A DNA stretch of 64,000 bases from Cherax quadricarinatus (taxonomy: Eukaryota > Arthropoda > Malacostraca > Decapoda > Parastacidae), in contig NC_091374.1 of assembly GCF_038502225.1 (NCBI RefSeq), forward strand, positions 6,703,538 to 6,767,537, in the 5' to 3' direction. The notes beneath the pieces were generated by a model, which saw only the letters and a program-made list of their open reading frames with translations, made no database searches and was not told where the DNA came from. Positions 26,110-38,188 of the stretch are shown in pieces. Within the stretch, counting starts at the first letter, position 1. Every line of letters starts with the position of its first letter. Made by a program: the position numbers and the translations under genes.

Positions 26110-26490
26110 GTGCCGAATATGTAAAACTGGTCAGTTAGTAAGAACTCAGTTAAAATTAATTCCTTTCTGAAATTTTCTCTTATACGTTTAAAGATATATT
26201 TTTTCATTAATGTTAATGTAAAAAAATTTAATTTTGCACCAAAAGAATCTTAGAAAACTTACCTAACCTTATTATAACAAGCGCAATTTATTTTAGCCTA
26301 ACCCAACTAAATACATTTTAAATACGTTTACAATAATTTAATACTAAACAAACACAGTGAAATATATTTTTTTCGTTAGGTTCAGAATGATTTTGGCGAA
26401 ATTATTGCATACACAAATTTTCACTTGTCCTATATGGCAAGATAAGCGTTGCTATTTAAGCCAAGATCGCAAGTTCTGCCTATTCGGCAC

Positions 26491-26493
<3 letters not shown>
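26107..26493. mobile_element. MITE-like element with gtgccgaata inverted termini
   Basis: gtgccgaata (26110-26119) is mirrored by tattcggcac (26481-26490). The AT-rich interior has no ORF. It sits inside a (TA)n tract that continues on both sides, as expected for an element inserting at TA. The class is not proven. Confidence 0.75.

Positions 26494-26573
<80 letters not shown>
26494..26573. repeat. (TA)n microsatellite
   Basis: About 40 TA units immediately right of the MITE. Confidence 0.95.
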
Positions 26574-26576
<3 letters not shown>

Positions 26577-26841
26577 ATAAGATAACAGTAAACAGGTGAT
26601 TTCAGAATATGCAAAACAACCACTCTGAAAGAATAGAGAAATTCCAAGCGTTTTCGCGACTACTCACATTATCAAGGAACTATGAAAGTAAAGCATCCAA
26701 GGAAGCTATATAAGGGGTCGGCCAGCACCTCACTATCAGATCCCACAACGGTTAAACACCTGACGCGCGGCGACCCAACTTGGATAGGTCCTTTGCACAA
26801 CTCACCCACAAACTATTCTACCCAAGAAAATTTAAAAATTA

Positions 26842-27301
<460 letters not shown>

Positions 27302-27332
27302 AGGAATTCGCGAGAGCATGCGAAATATACAC

Positions 27333-27617
<285 letters not shown>

Positions 27618-28054
27618 GCTGTTTTATACAGTATAATTCAGCTTTGGACATTGATTAATAAGATATACATTTAGAAGTGTATTTCTCTAAGCGTATATAT
27701 ACTGAGTTGACTTGTCTGGTGGTGGTGAGAAGGTTATTGTCATCCTTAATTGACCCTTGTGTAGTCGATAGGCTTTAAATCCCATTAACTAACTAACAAC
27801 ATTCTCCCTTTATTAACAAACCTCCCCTTCCCCAGCCCTCTCAAAAAATGCCGGCTAATGTAGATATATATTTAGGAACTTGGGTTTTAGACGTTAAGTG
27901 ACGACCCAGTTACAAATAATCAATTCTTTGGGGAGGAAACATTAGACGATGTTTGTCGTGTACTTTGGGCACAGAGTGTGCAACACTGGGTCATTTGAGA
28001 GACATTCGAATTGCTCTTTAGTTTGTTAAGGTCCTTCCTGGGCCATTATCAAGG

Positions 28055-28185
28055 TACAGCTTGATGATGGTCCAGTGGTAGCGCCTTCGGCTCACAATCC
28101 TAACATACGGGTTGGATAAACCCGTATGGTATGGTTTGTTTGCAATCGTGTCATTACGATTTCGTGAGTCATACGGGTTGGATCA
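28055..28185 (+). mobile_element. tRNA-derived SINE, short
   Basis: A-box-like tggtccagtggtagcgcc, a decayed B box (gggttggataaaccc), then tggtttgtttgcaatcgtgt and cattacgatttcgtgagtca. That tail is also in the 272-bp satellite at 62487-64000, which ties the two to one SINE family. Confidence 0.75.
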
Positions 28186-28225
28186 TGGGACTGGTAGAGT
28201 CGTTAGGCATGTTTTCTCATACCGG

Positions 28226-29745
28226 GTTACCTGGAGGTTATTCCGGGGATCAACGCCCCCGCGGCCCGGTCCGTGACCAGGCCTCCCGATGGATCAGGGC
28301 CTGATCAACTAGGCTGTTACTGCTGGCCGCACGCAGTCCAACGTACGAGCCACAGCCCGGCTGATCCGGCACTGACTTTAGGTATCTGTCCAGCTCTCTC
28401 TTGAAGGCAGCCAGGGGTTTATTGGCAATTCCCCTAATGCTTGATGGGAGGCTGTTAAACAGTTTTGAGCCCCGGACACTTATGGTGTTTTCCCTTAGTG
28501 TACCAATGGCGCCCCTACTTTTTATTGGGGGCATTTTGCATCGCCTGCCCAGTCTTTTACTTTCGTAGGGAGTGATTTCTGTGTGCAGATTTGGGACCAT
28601 TCCTTCCAAGATTTTCCAAGTGTAGATTATGATGTATCTCTCCCTCCTGCGTTCCAACGAGTACAAGTCAAGTGCTTCCAAGCGTTCCCAGTAGTTAAGG
28701 TGCTTGACAGAACTGATACGTGCAGTAAAGGATCTCTGTACACTCTCTAGATCTGCGATTTCACCTGCTTTGAATGGAGATGTTAATGTACAGCAGTATT
28801 CCAGCCTAGAGAGAACAAGTGATTTGAAAAGGATCATCATGGGCTTGGCACATCTCGTTTTGAAAGTTCTCATTATCCATCCTATCATTTTCTTTGCACG
28901 TGCGATCGTGGCACTGTTGTGATCCTTGAAAGTGAGATCCTCAGACATTACTACTCCCAGGTCCCTTACATTAGTTTTCCGCTCTATTGTATGGCCGGAG
29001 TCAGTAGTATACTCTGTTCTAGTTATTATCTCCTCCAGTTTTCCATAACGGAGTAGTTGGAATTTGTCCTCATTGAACATCATATTGTTTACCGTTGCCC
29101 ATTGGAAAACTTTGTTTATATCTTCTTGGAGATTAACCGCGTCCTCAGCAGATGACAGCCTCATGCAGATCCTAGTATCATCCGCAAAGGATGATACGGT
29201 GCTGTGGTATATATCTCTGTTTATGTCTGATATGAGGATAAGGAATAAGATGGGGGCGAGTACTGTGCCTTGTGGAACAGAGCTCTTCACTATGGCAGCC
29301 TCCGATTTAACTCTGTTGACCACTACTCTTTGTGTTCGATTTGTTAGGAAGTTGAAGATCCATCTCCCCACTTTCCCAGTTATTCCTTTAGCACGTATTT
29401 TATGGGCTATTACGCCATGATCGCATTTGTCAAATGCTTTTGCAAAGTCTGTGTATATTACATCTGCATTCTGATTTTCTTCCAGTGCATCCAAGGCCAT
29501 GTCATAGTGATCCAGTAGTTGTGAGAGGCAGGAGCGACCTGCCCTGAACCCATGTTGCCCTGGATTGTGCAGATTTTGGGAATCCAGGTGATTTGCAATC
29601 CTGCTTCTTAGCACTCTTTCAAAGATTTTTATGATGTGGGACGTCAGGTCTATAGTTCTTAGCTAATGCTTTGCTGCCACCTTTATGGAGTGGGGCTATA
29701 TCCGTTGTTTTAAGTGACTGGAATTTCACCCATGTCCAAGCTCCT
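28226..29745 (-). mobile_element. CR1-like LINE, 5'-truncated
   Basis: Minus-strand element with the RT through to the 3' end. The 3' terminus at 28226 reads, on minus, ccggaataacctccaggtaa, the 11-bp tccaggtaaac-type tail seen three times over at 38325. A frameshift near 29635 separates an upstream PLHKGGSKALAKNYR segment from the main ORF. Other 3' ends of the family: 437-664, 38325, 43150, 51573, 51786. Confidence 0.85.
28250..29614 (-). CDS. Reverse transcriptase of CR1-like LINE
   Basis: 454 codons, uninterrupted. Includes LHNPGQHGFRAGRSCLSQLL, DVIYTDFAKAFDKCDHGVIA (motif A), VPQGTVLAPILFLILISDIN (motif B) and STVSSFADDTRI (motif C with the catalytic DD). Then come a thumb (LGVVMSEDLTFKDHNSATIA) and a C-terminal connector ([31 protein letters not shown]). 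No RNase H. The last 30 residues read through the 3' UTR. Endonuclease and 5' RT are missing, so it cannot transpose on its own. Confidence 0.85.
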   Translation of the reverse strand: MLRSRIANHLDSQNLHNPGQHGFRAGRSCLSQLLDHYDMALDALEENQNADVIYTDFAKAFDKCDHGVIAHKIRAKGITGKVGRWIFNFLTNRTQRVVVNRVKSEAAIVKSSVPQGTVLAPILFLILISDINRDIYHSTVSSFADDTRICMRLSSAEDAVNLQEDINKVFQWATVNNMMFNEDKFQLLRYGKLEEIITRTEYTTDSGHTIERKTNVRDLGVVMSEDLTFKDHNSATIARAKKMIGWIMRTFKTRCAKPMMILFKSLVLSRLEYCCTLTSPFKAGEIADLESVQRSFTARISSVKHLNYWERLEALDLYSLERRRERYIIIYTWKILEGMVPNLHTEITPYESKRLGRRCKMPPIKSRGAIGTLRENTISVRGSKLFNSLPSSIRGIANKPLAAFKRELDRYLKSVPDQPGCGSYVGLRAASSNSLVDQALIHREAWSRTGPRGR

Positions 29746-29749
29746 CCTC

Positions 29750-29920
29750 CATAGTGTGATAGAGGGTGGTAGATGATGTGAAGTAGTGGTGATAGTGGTA
29801 GATGGCAGTAGTGAATGATGGTAGCAGTGGTAGATAGCGGTAATGGTTGATGGTACGGGTGGTAGATGTCAGCGATGGTAGATGGTGGTAGTGGTAGTAG
29901 GGGTCAAGAATGTGCTGGTA
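29750..29920. repeat. Degenerate gtggtagatgg repeats
   Basis: Irregular tggtagatggtggtagtggtag words. The following 29930-30360 holds no supported gene. Confidence 0.7.
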
Positions 29921-30364
29921 GTGGTGATTTGTAGAGCTGTGGATTTCTTATACATTTGTCGCCTCATAATGTTACATCGTGGCAGTGAGAGAGTGAATGA
30001 GTGAGAGTGGAGGAGGGAGAGAGCGAGAATGAGAGGAAGGGAAGTGCATTTTGTGCCAGCAACAGGAAATCTACCAGGCTACACAACCCGTGCTCACATG
30101 ACAAAGAGCGTGTTGTTTTAAACTATCTCTGCAGCTCCAAACCATATACCTCTCTGCCAGACGTTATCCTCCCATTTAAGTAGTTGACTTAATAGTTGTA
30201 GTCATCCCATACCCTTCCTGCTAGTGGTAACCCCTGCCCATCCTGTGGGCTGTAGTTGTCCCATACACTCTTGTGGGCAGTAGGCTCGCCTTGCCCGTCC
30301 TGTGGAAGATGGCCCCACTATATCCATAATGTGGACAAGAGTCCAAAGACAGTGCTTATAATAA

Positions 30365-30464
30365 TTATTATTATTATTTTAACAAGTACATGTACAAGGT
30401 ATACAGGTCTAGCTGACATCAATGACATACTACTATATGGAAAGCCGCTTGTTATGCAGACCAT

Positions 30465-30495
<31 letters not shown>

Positions 30496-31115
30496 TTTGA
30501 GCATGATACAGAGAAGTACAAGGAATACAATTTTTTAAAGTGCAGCATGCCAAAGCCCCTTGTTTGCTGAGCATTATGGGCAGCTTAAAATTTACTTAAA
30601 ATTAACTAAGCACTGATATATTCAGTGGTACAAAAATTATTGTAAAACAGATAACAATTTAGTACAAATGAGTATTACAAAGACAGGTCATATGGTCATT
30701 TACTGTGTTGCTGTGTGATCAGTAGAATGGAGTATTATGTTAGGTAATGAAGTTAAATAGTAACAAAGTTTGATTGATCTCACATTTATGAGATACAGTA
30801 ATGAGATACAATTATTCAGTATTTATTTAGTTGTGGGTGAGTAAGTGATTTTTGAGAAGAGATTTGAATTTATAAACAGTGTTTCTTTTATATTCACAGG
30901 TAATGAATTCCAGATTTTAGGGCATTTTAGGTCAGTTTTGTCCCAGGATGCGACCCACACCAGTCGACTAACACCCAGGTACTCATTTTACTCCTGGGTG
31001 AACATAGACAAACAGGTGTAAGGAAACACGCCCAATGTTTGTATCCTAGATGGGAATCGAACCCGGACCCTCACCGTGTGAGGCGAGAGCTGTAGCCACC
31101 AGGCCACGGGGCCTC
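30365..31115 (-). mobile_element. tRNA-derived SINE split by an insertion
   Basis: Minus-strand head at 31040-31110 has a good B box (ccgggttcgattccc) and an A-box-like tggcctggtggctac. The body (cccaggatgcgacccacacc, tcgactaacacccaggtact) and tail (acaaggtatacaggtctagc, 30397) match 25325-25600. About 440 bases absent from that copy (30467-30905, starting with (TTTA)n) interrupt it. Confidence 0.75.
30466..30499. repeat. (TTTA)n microsatellite
   Basis: About eight TTTA units at the left edge of the insert in the SINE. Confidence 0.9.
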
Positions 31116-31720
31116 AATAAAGTACAGCGCTTCAGTATTCCGTTAGCTCAATAAAGTACAGTTGTTAGGGACGCTCTAAGGTCATTATATTTTCAGCCAG
31201 AGTATTAAAGGGGTAAGTCACACATTTCAGTTACATGAACATTATAGTGAAGCATATTCAGTGTTTCAATCTAGCATATAAAACAAATTACAATAGTTGT
31301 GAACAATGACACTAGGATAAACTAAGATTTCCAGAATTTTTGAAAGAATGTCTGAGCTAAATATATGGACATATGTGGCTCTTTTTGCATGTTTAAACAG
31401 TGATAGACGGAGTAAAGTTCAGGCGAAATTCATTCTGTTATATTGCAAAGAATTTTATACAACAGTCAGTTAAGGTGTCGTGGATTGACTAACCCCTCCT
31501 CCTCTTGGTGTCTGTGGGCTGCCTCTTAAGCGCTTGTTAGCGCAACCACAACTTTAAGGACGTTCGCTTGACCTCATTTCTTGCATTTAAGTTAACCGTG
31601 AGTTTAGCCACGAGTATGAACCAGAAGTCGCGCTTTTATTATTTCCTGGCGCCCAGCCAGCGTAGCAGCCAGTTGTTGTTCCTCCCAGGAGGATCAACAT
31701 CTTCATACTTTACTACGATG
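31116..31720. other. Gene-free stretch
   Basis: Two partial repeats of ctcaataaagtaca (31112-31160). No coding signal beyond a 70-codon ORF (31568-31780) that runs into the 28-bp array and has no recognisable domain. Confidence 0.5.
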
Positions 31721-31723
31721 CTA

Positions 31724-33440
31724 ACATCCTTGTTGCTTCACTACTCTTCTAACATCCTTGTTGCTGCACTACTCTTCTAACATCCTTGTTGCTGCACTAC
31801 TCTTCTAACATCCTTGTTGCTGCACTACTCTTCTAACATCCTTGTTGCTGCACTACTATTCTAACATCCTTGTTGCTGCACTACTCTTCTAACATCCTTG
31901 TTGCTGCACTACTATTCTAACATCCTTGTTGCTGCACTACTCTTCTAACATCCTTGTTGCTGCACTACTCTTCTAACATCCTTGTTGCTTCACTACTCTT
32001 CTAACATCCTTGTTGCTGCACTACTCTTCTAACATCCTTGTTGCTTCACTACTCTTCTAACATCCTTGTTGCTGCACTACTATTCTAACATCCTTGTTGC
32101 TGCACTACTCTTCTAACATCCTTGTTGCTGCACTACTCTTCTAACATCCTTGTTGCTGCACTACTATTCTAACATCCTTGTTGCTGCACTACTCTTCTAA
32201 CATCCTTGTTGCTGCACTATTCTAACATCCTTGTTGCTGCACTACTCTTCTAACATCCTTGTTGCTTCACTACTCTTCTAACATCCTTGTTGCTTTACTA
32301 CTATTCTAACATCCTTGTTGCTTCACTACTCTTCTAACATCCTTGTTGCTTCATTATTCTAACATCCTTGTTGCTTCACTACTCTTCTAACATCCTTGTT
32401 GCTTCACTACTCTTCTAACATCCTTGTTGCTTCACTACTCTTCTAACATCCTTGTTGCTGCACTACTCTTCTAACATCCTTGTTGCTTCACTACTCTTCT
32501 AACATCCTTGTTGCTGCACTACTCTTCTAACATCCTTGTTGCTGCACTACTCTTCTAACATCCTTGTTACTTCACTATTCTAACATCCTTGTTGCTTCAC
32601 TACTCTTCTAACATCCTTGTTGCTTCACTACTCTTCTAACATCCTTGTTGCTTCACTACTCTTCTAACATCCTGGTTGCTGCACTACTCTTCTAACATCC
32701 TTGTTGCTTCACTACTCTTCTAACATCCTTGTTGCTGCACTACTCTTCTAACATCCTTGTTGCTTCACTACTCTTCTAACATCCTTGTTGCTGCACTACT
32801 CTTCTAACATCCTTGTTGCTGCACTACTCTTCTAACATCCTTGTTGCTGCACTACTCTTCTAACATCCTTGTTGCTGCACTACTATTCTAACATCCTTGT
32901 TGCTGCACTACTCTTCTAACATCCTTGTTGCTGCACTATTCTAACATCCTTGTTGCTGCACTACTCTTCTAACATCCTTGTTGCTGCACTACTCTTCTAA
33001 CATCCTTGTTGCTTTACTACTCTTCTAACATCCTTGTTGCTTCACTACTCTTCTAACATCCTTGTTACTTCACTATTCTAACATCCTTGTTGCTTCACTA
33101 CTCTTCTAACATCCTTGTTGCTTCACGACTCTTCTAACATCCTTGTTGCTTCACTATTCTAACATCCTTGTTGCTTCACTACTCTTCTAACATCCTTGTT
33201 GCTTCACTACTCTTCTAACATCCTTGTTGCTTCACTACTCTTCTAACATCCTTGTTGCTTCACTACTCTTCTAACATCCTTGTTGCTTCACTATTCTAAC
33301 ATCCTTGTTGCTTCACTATTCTTCTAACATCCTTGTTGCTTCACTATTCTAACATCCTTGTTGCTTCACTACTCTTCTAACATCCTTGTTGCTTCACTAT
33401 TCTAACATCCTTGTTGCTTCACTACTCTAACATCCCTGTT
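31724..33440. repeat. 28-bp minisatellite, 1.7 kb
   Basis: Unit ctaacatccttgttgctgca plus ctactctt, about 62 units. Variants ttcacta, and a shortened form lacking ctact, are interspersed; the left half is mostly tgcac and the right half mostly ttcac. The right end decays at 33425. Confidence 0.96.
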
Positions 33441-33464
33441 TTTCCACTATCTTAAAATTCTAAG

Positions 33465-33498
33465 TCACTGTATGACCATTATGGGTTTAGTGCTTCCC

Positions 33499-33531
<33 letters not shown>

Positions 33532-33555
33532 TAATAATAATAATAATAATAATGG
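33465..33555. repeat. Dispersed repeat ending in (AAT)n
   Basis: cactgtatgaccattatggg, tttagtgcttcccaa and then (taa)n. Matches the tails of the family at 36340-37000, 36235 and 41670. Confidence 0.75.
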
Positions 33556-33719
33556 TAGTTAATATGGTGATGATGTCCTCTTGAGAAATATCCATTATTT
33601 TCACCAAAAATGCAAGCATTCCGCATCTATCCTGGCACATTTTTTTCCAAACTGTTTTGAAAGATGTTAGCAAAGTAAGACATTTAACTGGGACACGCAA
33701 AAAGGACCCCAGTGGAAAA

Positions 33720-33830
33720 AAATAACTGACTTTTTTTTTTTTGGCGGGGGGTTATCCTAGATAATTTGCACACGTGTGTGATAATTGTACTTTTTGTGTA
33801 TCTGTACCTAAATAAAGTGATGTAATGACT
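33720..33830 (+). mobile_element. SINE 3' fragment
   Basis: ctgactttttttttttt, ggttatcctagataattt, tgataattgtac and tgtacctaaataaag. It shares words with 35580-35665 and, reversed, with 34100-34240. Confidence 0.55.
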
Positions 33831-33959
33831 TAACGCGTCAGAGCCAATCAACGGTTAGTATTGACCCTCCTGGCCAAGCACGGTGAGAGTAAACATAGAC
33901 GAATCTAATGTAAACAGAGGCAGGCAAGGCCCATATCTACCGCTGGCGTAGTAAGGTGA

Positions 33960-34065
33960 AGTTACGTTACGGGTATCGTTTACAAAGACACGTAAGCAAG
34001 CACTAGACAATACGTCCTAGTGTTGAATCACGTATCTTTATTTTTTTAAATACCAAGGTTTATAA
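33960..34065. repeat. Decayed relative of the 12552 hairpin
   Basis: tttacaaagacacgtaagcaa and gcactagacaatacg, then tagtgttgaatcacgtatcttt and accaaggtttata. The stem is imperfect and the central cggtcctggga part is missing. Confidence 0.65.
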
Positions 34066-34099
34066 ATTAAATTGCTTTAGGTTTCTTACATTTGTAAGT

Positions 34100-34240
34100 A
34101 AGTTTATTCGGGTATACACAAATACAGGTACACAGATTATCTCACAGCAGCATATGTGTAGAGAACCTAAGATAACCCCCCAAAAAAGTCAAAGTAACTT
34201 ATTTCCATTGGGGTTCTTTTGCACATTGTCCATGGCCATA
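34100..34240 (-). mobile_element. SINE tail fragment
   Basis: gtagagaacctaagataacc, aaaaagtcaaagtaacttat and ttccattggggttc. Matches 55540-55590 and the tail of the 56465-56780 SINE. Confidence 0.6.
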
Positions 34241-34257
34241 TTGATCTAATAGTTAGT

Positions 34258-34390
34258 TTAATATGTTTATTATGCACCCCATACCCATCCTGTGGGCGGT
34301 AGTCAAAAGATTACAGAGGTACATAATGGGTCCAGGGACTGGGCCTCAAAGTTTTGATAGCTGAGCAAGTTACAGAGGTAATGAATTCTA
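34258..34390. repeat. Dispersed repeat, copy 2
   Basis: Same orientation and words as 16563-16690 (gtcaaaagattacagaggta, cataatgggtccagggactg, gttttgatagctgag). Confidence 0.7.
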
Positions 34391-34429
34391 ATAGTAGACA
34401 TTTTTTCGAATTATTTATATACAGACTCG

Positions 34430-34745
34430 CATAAGGACCGGATTTCCATAAATGCCCGAGCGAGCAAGCAGGCAAGGCAGCTAGTTACAAAGCAAGCAAG
34501 AAAGACAGCTAGCAGCAAAGCAAGCAAGCAAAGAAGCAGTCAAGGAAACTGGCTAGCAGGAAAGCATGCAGGCTAGGAGGTTAGCTTGCAGGAAAGAAAG
34601 CTAGTGAGCTAACAAGGAAGCAATCAAAGATGCTAGCTAGCAGGGAAGCAAGCAGTAAAGCGAGCTAACAAGGAAACAAGCAAGAAATCGAGCTAGCAAT
34701 GAAGCAAGTTAGCTAGCAAACAAGCGGGCTCAACATGAAGCAAGT
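34430..34745. repeat. Degenerate gcaagc/agctagca repeats
   Basis: Irregular tandem of gcaagcaag, agctagcag and aaagcaagc words without a fixed period. 34750-35095 has nothing further that I recognise. Confidence 0.7.
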
Positions 34746-35098
34746 TAGCAAGGAACAAGAGGGAGCACCGGTCCCCTGATCCCCTCTCACCCGCCTGGCA
34801 CATATTGGTTGCTAGTAATTCTTTACTCCGTTAAAAACTGATCTACAACACGGGTCATTAATGCCATATTTACCGTGTTCACCACCAGTCAGGAATACCG
34901 TAATCCCTAAAATATGAATTACAGTTAACTCTGAGCGTATGTATATAATGACATTGATGTGTGGATGTATATACCATGGCGTCCTGGTAGTGTTCTTGAT
35001 ATAGTACATCCGGTTCCGGAGCCTCACAATGACGCCGCTTACAACCGTCATTCAAATACACTCACCATTAAAATGTTATCCCGTGTATTTTCAAATGT

Positions 35099-35536
<438 letters not shown>

Positions 35537-35579
35537 ATATCTAGCGCTCGTATGATACTTAGGAGGGGCTTAGCACTTC

Positions 35580-35670
35580 CTCACTTTGACTTTTTTGGGA
35601 TTATACTAGGTAATTTACGCTATGTATGATAATTGTATTTGTGTACCTGTGCCTAAGTAAACGTACTTCT
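35580..35670 (+). mobile_element. SINE 3' fragment
   Basis: ctttgacttttttgggatta, taggtaatttac and gataattgtatttgtgtacc; same family as 33720. Confidence 0.5.
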
Positions 35671-35924
35671 TCATACTTCTGTGCATGTGTTAATTGCCTT
35701 GGTTGAAACTGCAATAAAATGCAAATAATCTGTGTTTATATTGCTACTCTATCACTGAGCCTACAATGTACATTAATCTGTAACCTATGGGTAATTTGTA
35801 CTCACTGTTCATTATCGACAATAGTAAATATTTACATCATATAATACATCGATATTCGATAAAATAATTTGAAGAGAAAGGCCCGGAAACCAATTAGTGT
35901 GGCTTATTTCCACTGGTGTCCTCT

Positions 35925-36050
35925 GATCGTCCCCAGGATGCGATCCTTAATAAGCACTCACTTCTAGGTGAACAGGGGCACCAGGTGTAAGGAATCAAGT
36001 TGAACTTAATTCACGCGCCCCGGGATTGAACAAGCAACCACTGAGCCCTG
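35925..36050 (-). mobile_element. tRNA-derived SINE, decayed
   Basis: ccccaggatgcgatccttaa, taggtgaacaggggcaccag, gtgtaagg and a B box in reverse (gggattgaac). 35670-35925 and 36050-36340 hold no recognised feature, apart from a (taa)n-tailed stub at 36230-36280. Confidence 0.6.
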
Positions 36051-36339
36051 TTGTTATTACTTGTAAAACTAAATTGATAAACCACCTTGAAAGGGTAATA
36101 TGCATATTTCAACATAGCAGAGCTGCTGCAATGAACCAGCTAGAAGTTGCAATGGTGAATGCTTGAGGAATATTGACTGTGATCTCTAAACCAGTGTGAA
36201 GTTCAGGAATACTAAAATCTGTTCTGCTGGATAACCTTTATGGGTTTACCGTTTAGTTATGATGATAATAATAATATATGTTGACTTGTGAAGTTTAGGA
36301 ATACTGACTAAGGTCTCTGCACCCTGTGAAATTTTCCAG

Positions 36340-37000
36340 AACGTGACATGGGGGTACCCAAAGTCCCTGATGCTGATGAAGGACTCTTGATTAAAGGAAT
36401 TAAAATAAACCCTTCCTGTACCCGGATCATACCTGTTTACCTCTCATTCCCCAGGAGCTGTATGATCCCCTATGGATTTAGCACTTGCCCCAGGAAGAAA
36501 ACAATGGGAACTTACATGGGTATGAAGGAAGCAAGCACGTGAGAGAGTGGTAAATAAACATATTTACCTCACATCACCTTGTAAAGCAGTGTGCTCTACC
36601 AGCCATTGTTAATAACAATTAAATAACAACTAAATGTCCTTGGCAGAGTTAATTAACATCCGGGAAGGGATAGAGGAGAATACTGTATTGTTCAAGCCCC
36701 CCTCAAGGTGCCTTGATGCTGTTGATGTTCTCCTCATGCAGGGAATTTTGATTTTCCCCCACCTCCCCTTTCACTGGATCAGAATTGATTATGTATCATT
36801 CCCTTTGACTCTGTATGACCCCTGCTGGTTGAGCACTTCCCCTTCAAGCAGTGATGGGGGGGGGGGAGGTTGGTCCTTGAGGCTGATGAAGAGCTCTTCA
36901 TCCGAGGAATTGGAGCTGCCTCTTTCTGGGATCAAATGTTATTACTGTACCTTCTAGTCCCTGGGATTTGTATGACCTCTATGGGTTTAGTATTTCTCAG
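36340..37000. repeat. Three successive copies of a dispersed repeat
   Basis: Copies at about 36345-36500, 36690-36850 and 36865-37000 each run from cttgatgctgatgaaggact or a variant to ctgtatgatcccctatggat and ttagca.ttcccc. They are diverged, so this is an old cluster. ORFs inside show no domain. Confidence 0.65.
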
Positions 37001-37520
37001 TGAATATAATAATACAGTATATTCAGTAGGAGTTTAGTGCACATGCTATTATCTCTGCACAAAGCCACACTGCCAATATCCTCACTACCCTTTGATGTAT
37101 TTTTGAGAGGTTTTGAGAACTTGTATACACTTGCAGCCTTGCCCTGGGAATGTTTTTCTTAGATGCTAAAATGTCAGTTGACAGGATGAATTGCTAGAAA
37201 ATGTTTACCAGGTTAATAAACCATGTTGTAAAACTCTTAGTATTTGGGTGTGTTCAGCAGTGATTTTTAATGCAGTAAGATAAGACTATGTCAAAGATGC
37301 TGGTGGTTTCAAACACCAGCTTCTTACTAATTCATCAAGCAGACTATGGTGTACCTTGGGCTTTGTAAAGGGTTTCTTTCAAATCAAGGAAGTTTAAGTA
37401 CTGTGCCTTGTTATTCTCAAGAAAGGTTGTGATGCAAAATTCAGTGCTCTTTATCTTTCATTAAACATTGGAGGAAGTAGTCTAATTTATATTCTGTGTT
37501 ATGTAATAGCTTTTGTATCA
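37000..37520. other. Gene-free stretch
   Basis: No tandem repeat, splice-bounded ORF or transposon end that I can support. Confidence 0.4.
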
Positions 37521-37750
37521 CTGGCTGTCTCCCACCAAGGTTGGATGACCCAAAAAAGTAGTATTCACATCATTTATTCAATAGCTGTTTGCCAGAAGTA
37601 CACAGATATCAAAATTCAAATAAGTTCAATTTACAACATCCCCACCCGTCCTTCAGAATATTGGCAGTGCACTTCCCACATCCAGGACTCAAGTCTGGCT
37701 AACTGGTTGCCAGACTCTTTCCATAACCTGTCATTAATATTCTCAACCAT
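37520..37750 (-). mobile_element. Old RTE-like LINE 3'-UTR fragment
   Basis: ctgtctcccaccaaggttgg, atgacccaaaaaag, ttgccagaag and acttcccacatccaggactc, then aagtctggctaactggttgc. Matches, with heavy divergence, the 3' UTR of the LINEs at 44580 and 58157 in reverse. Confidence 0.7.
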
Positions 37751-38107
37751 TTTTACATAAACATGATGCAAGTGATATGGAAAAAACATAGTCTCATTAT
37801 GATTAATGCAGCAAGCTGTTTATTAATGACCTCATTTTAATGGACTTCGGGAATAAGGAATAAAACCCACTGGGTCAGTTGACTCAAACAGTGGACAAAG
37901 TCTCTTGGTTACAGAATTCTCTCTTATTGTTATGAATATGGCAAGACAATCTCATATCTATCCACAATCGCCATTACTAGCCACCTGTTCCCCTCCCGAA
38001 TAGTACATTAAATTGAGGGTTTAGTAAAAATAGGAATATTTATGTTTATATGCTTAGACTCTTTCCTTGTTTATGTATTTATTTCTTCACCTTTTTGTCT
38101 CTTGCAG

Positions 38108-38188
38108 AGTGTAATATTTGATGAAATCCACCTGACAGATCTGAGCGTAGCAGAGTGTAGTACCAAGAACGTCAACCACAGCTTCCAG
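38108..38188 (+). CDS. DGK exon a: PH domain segment
   Basis: Twenty-seven codons in phase 0 after a cttgcag acceptor and before a gtaagt donor. The peptide contains [19 protein letters not shown], matching the middle of the type II DGK PH domain. The upstream PH exon, expected to carry a W-K/R-R-R-Y/F-F-like strand, was not seen in the preceding 38 kb, so the upstream intron is probably long. A 55-bp minisatellite begins just after the donor. Confidence 0.93.

Noticed and set aside
34959..35060. Possible upstream DGK exon
   Set aside because: I looked for the PH-domain N-terminal strand (W-x-R-R-Y/F-F type) before 38108 and found no AG/GT-bounded match.
36634..36957. 107-codon ORF as a possible gene
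   Set aside because: It lies across copies of a dispersed repeat, shows no domain and has no convincing splice sites or start context.
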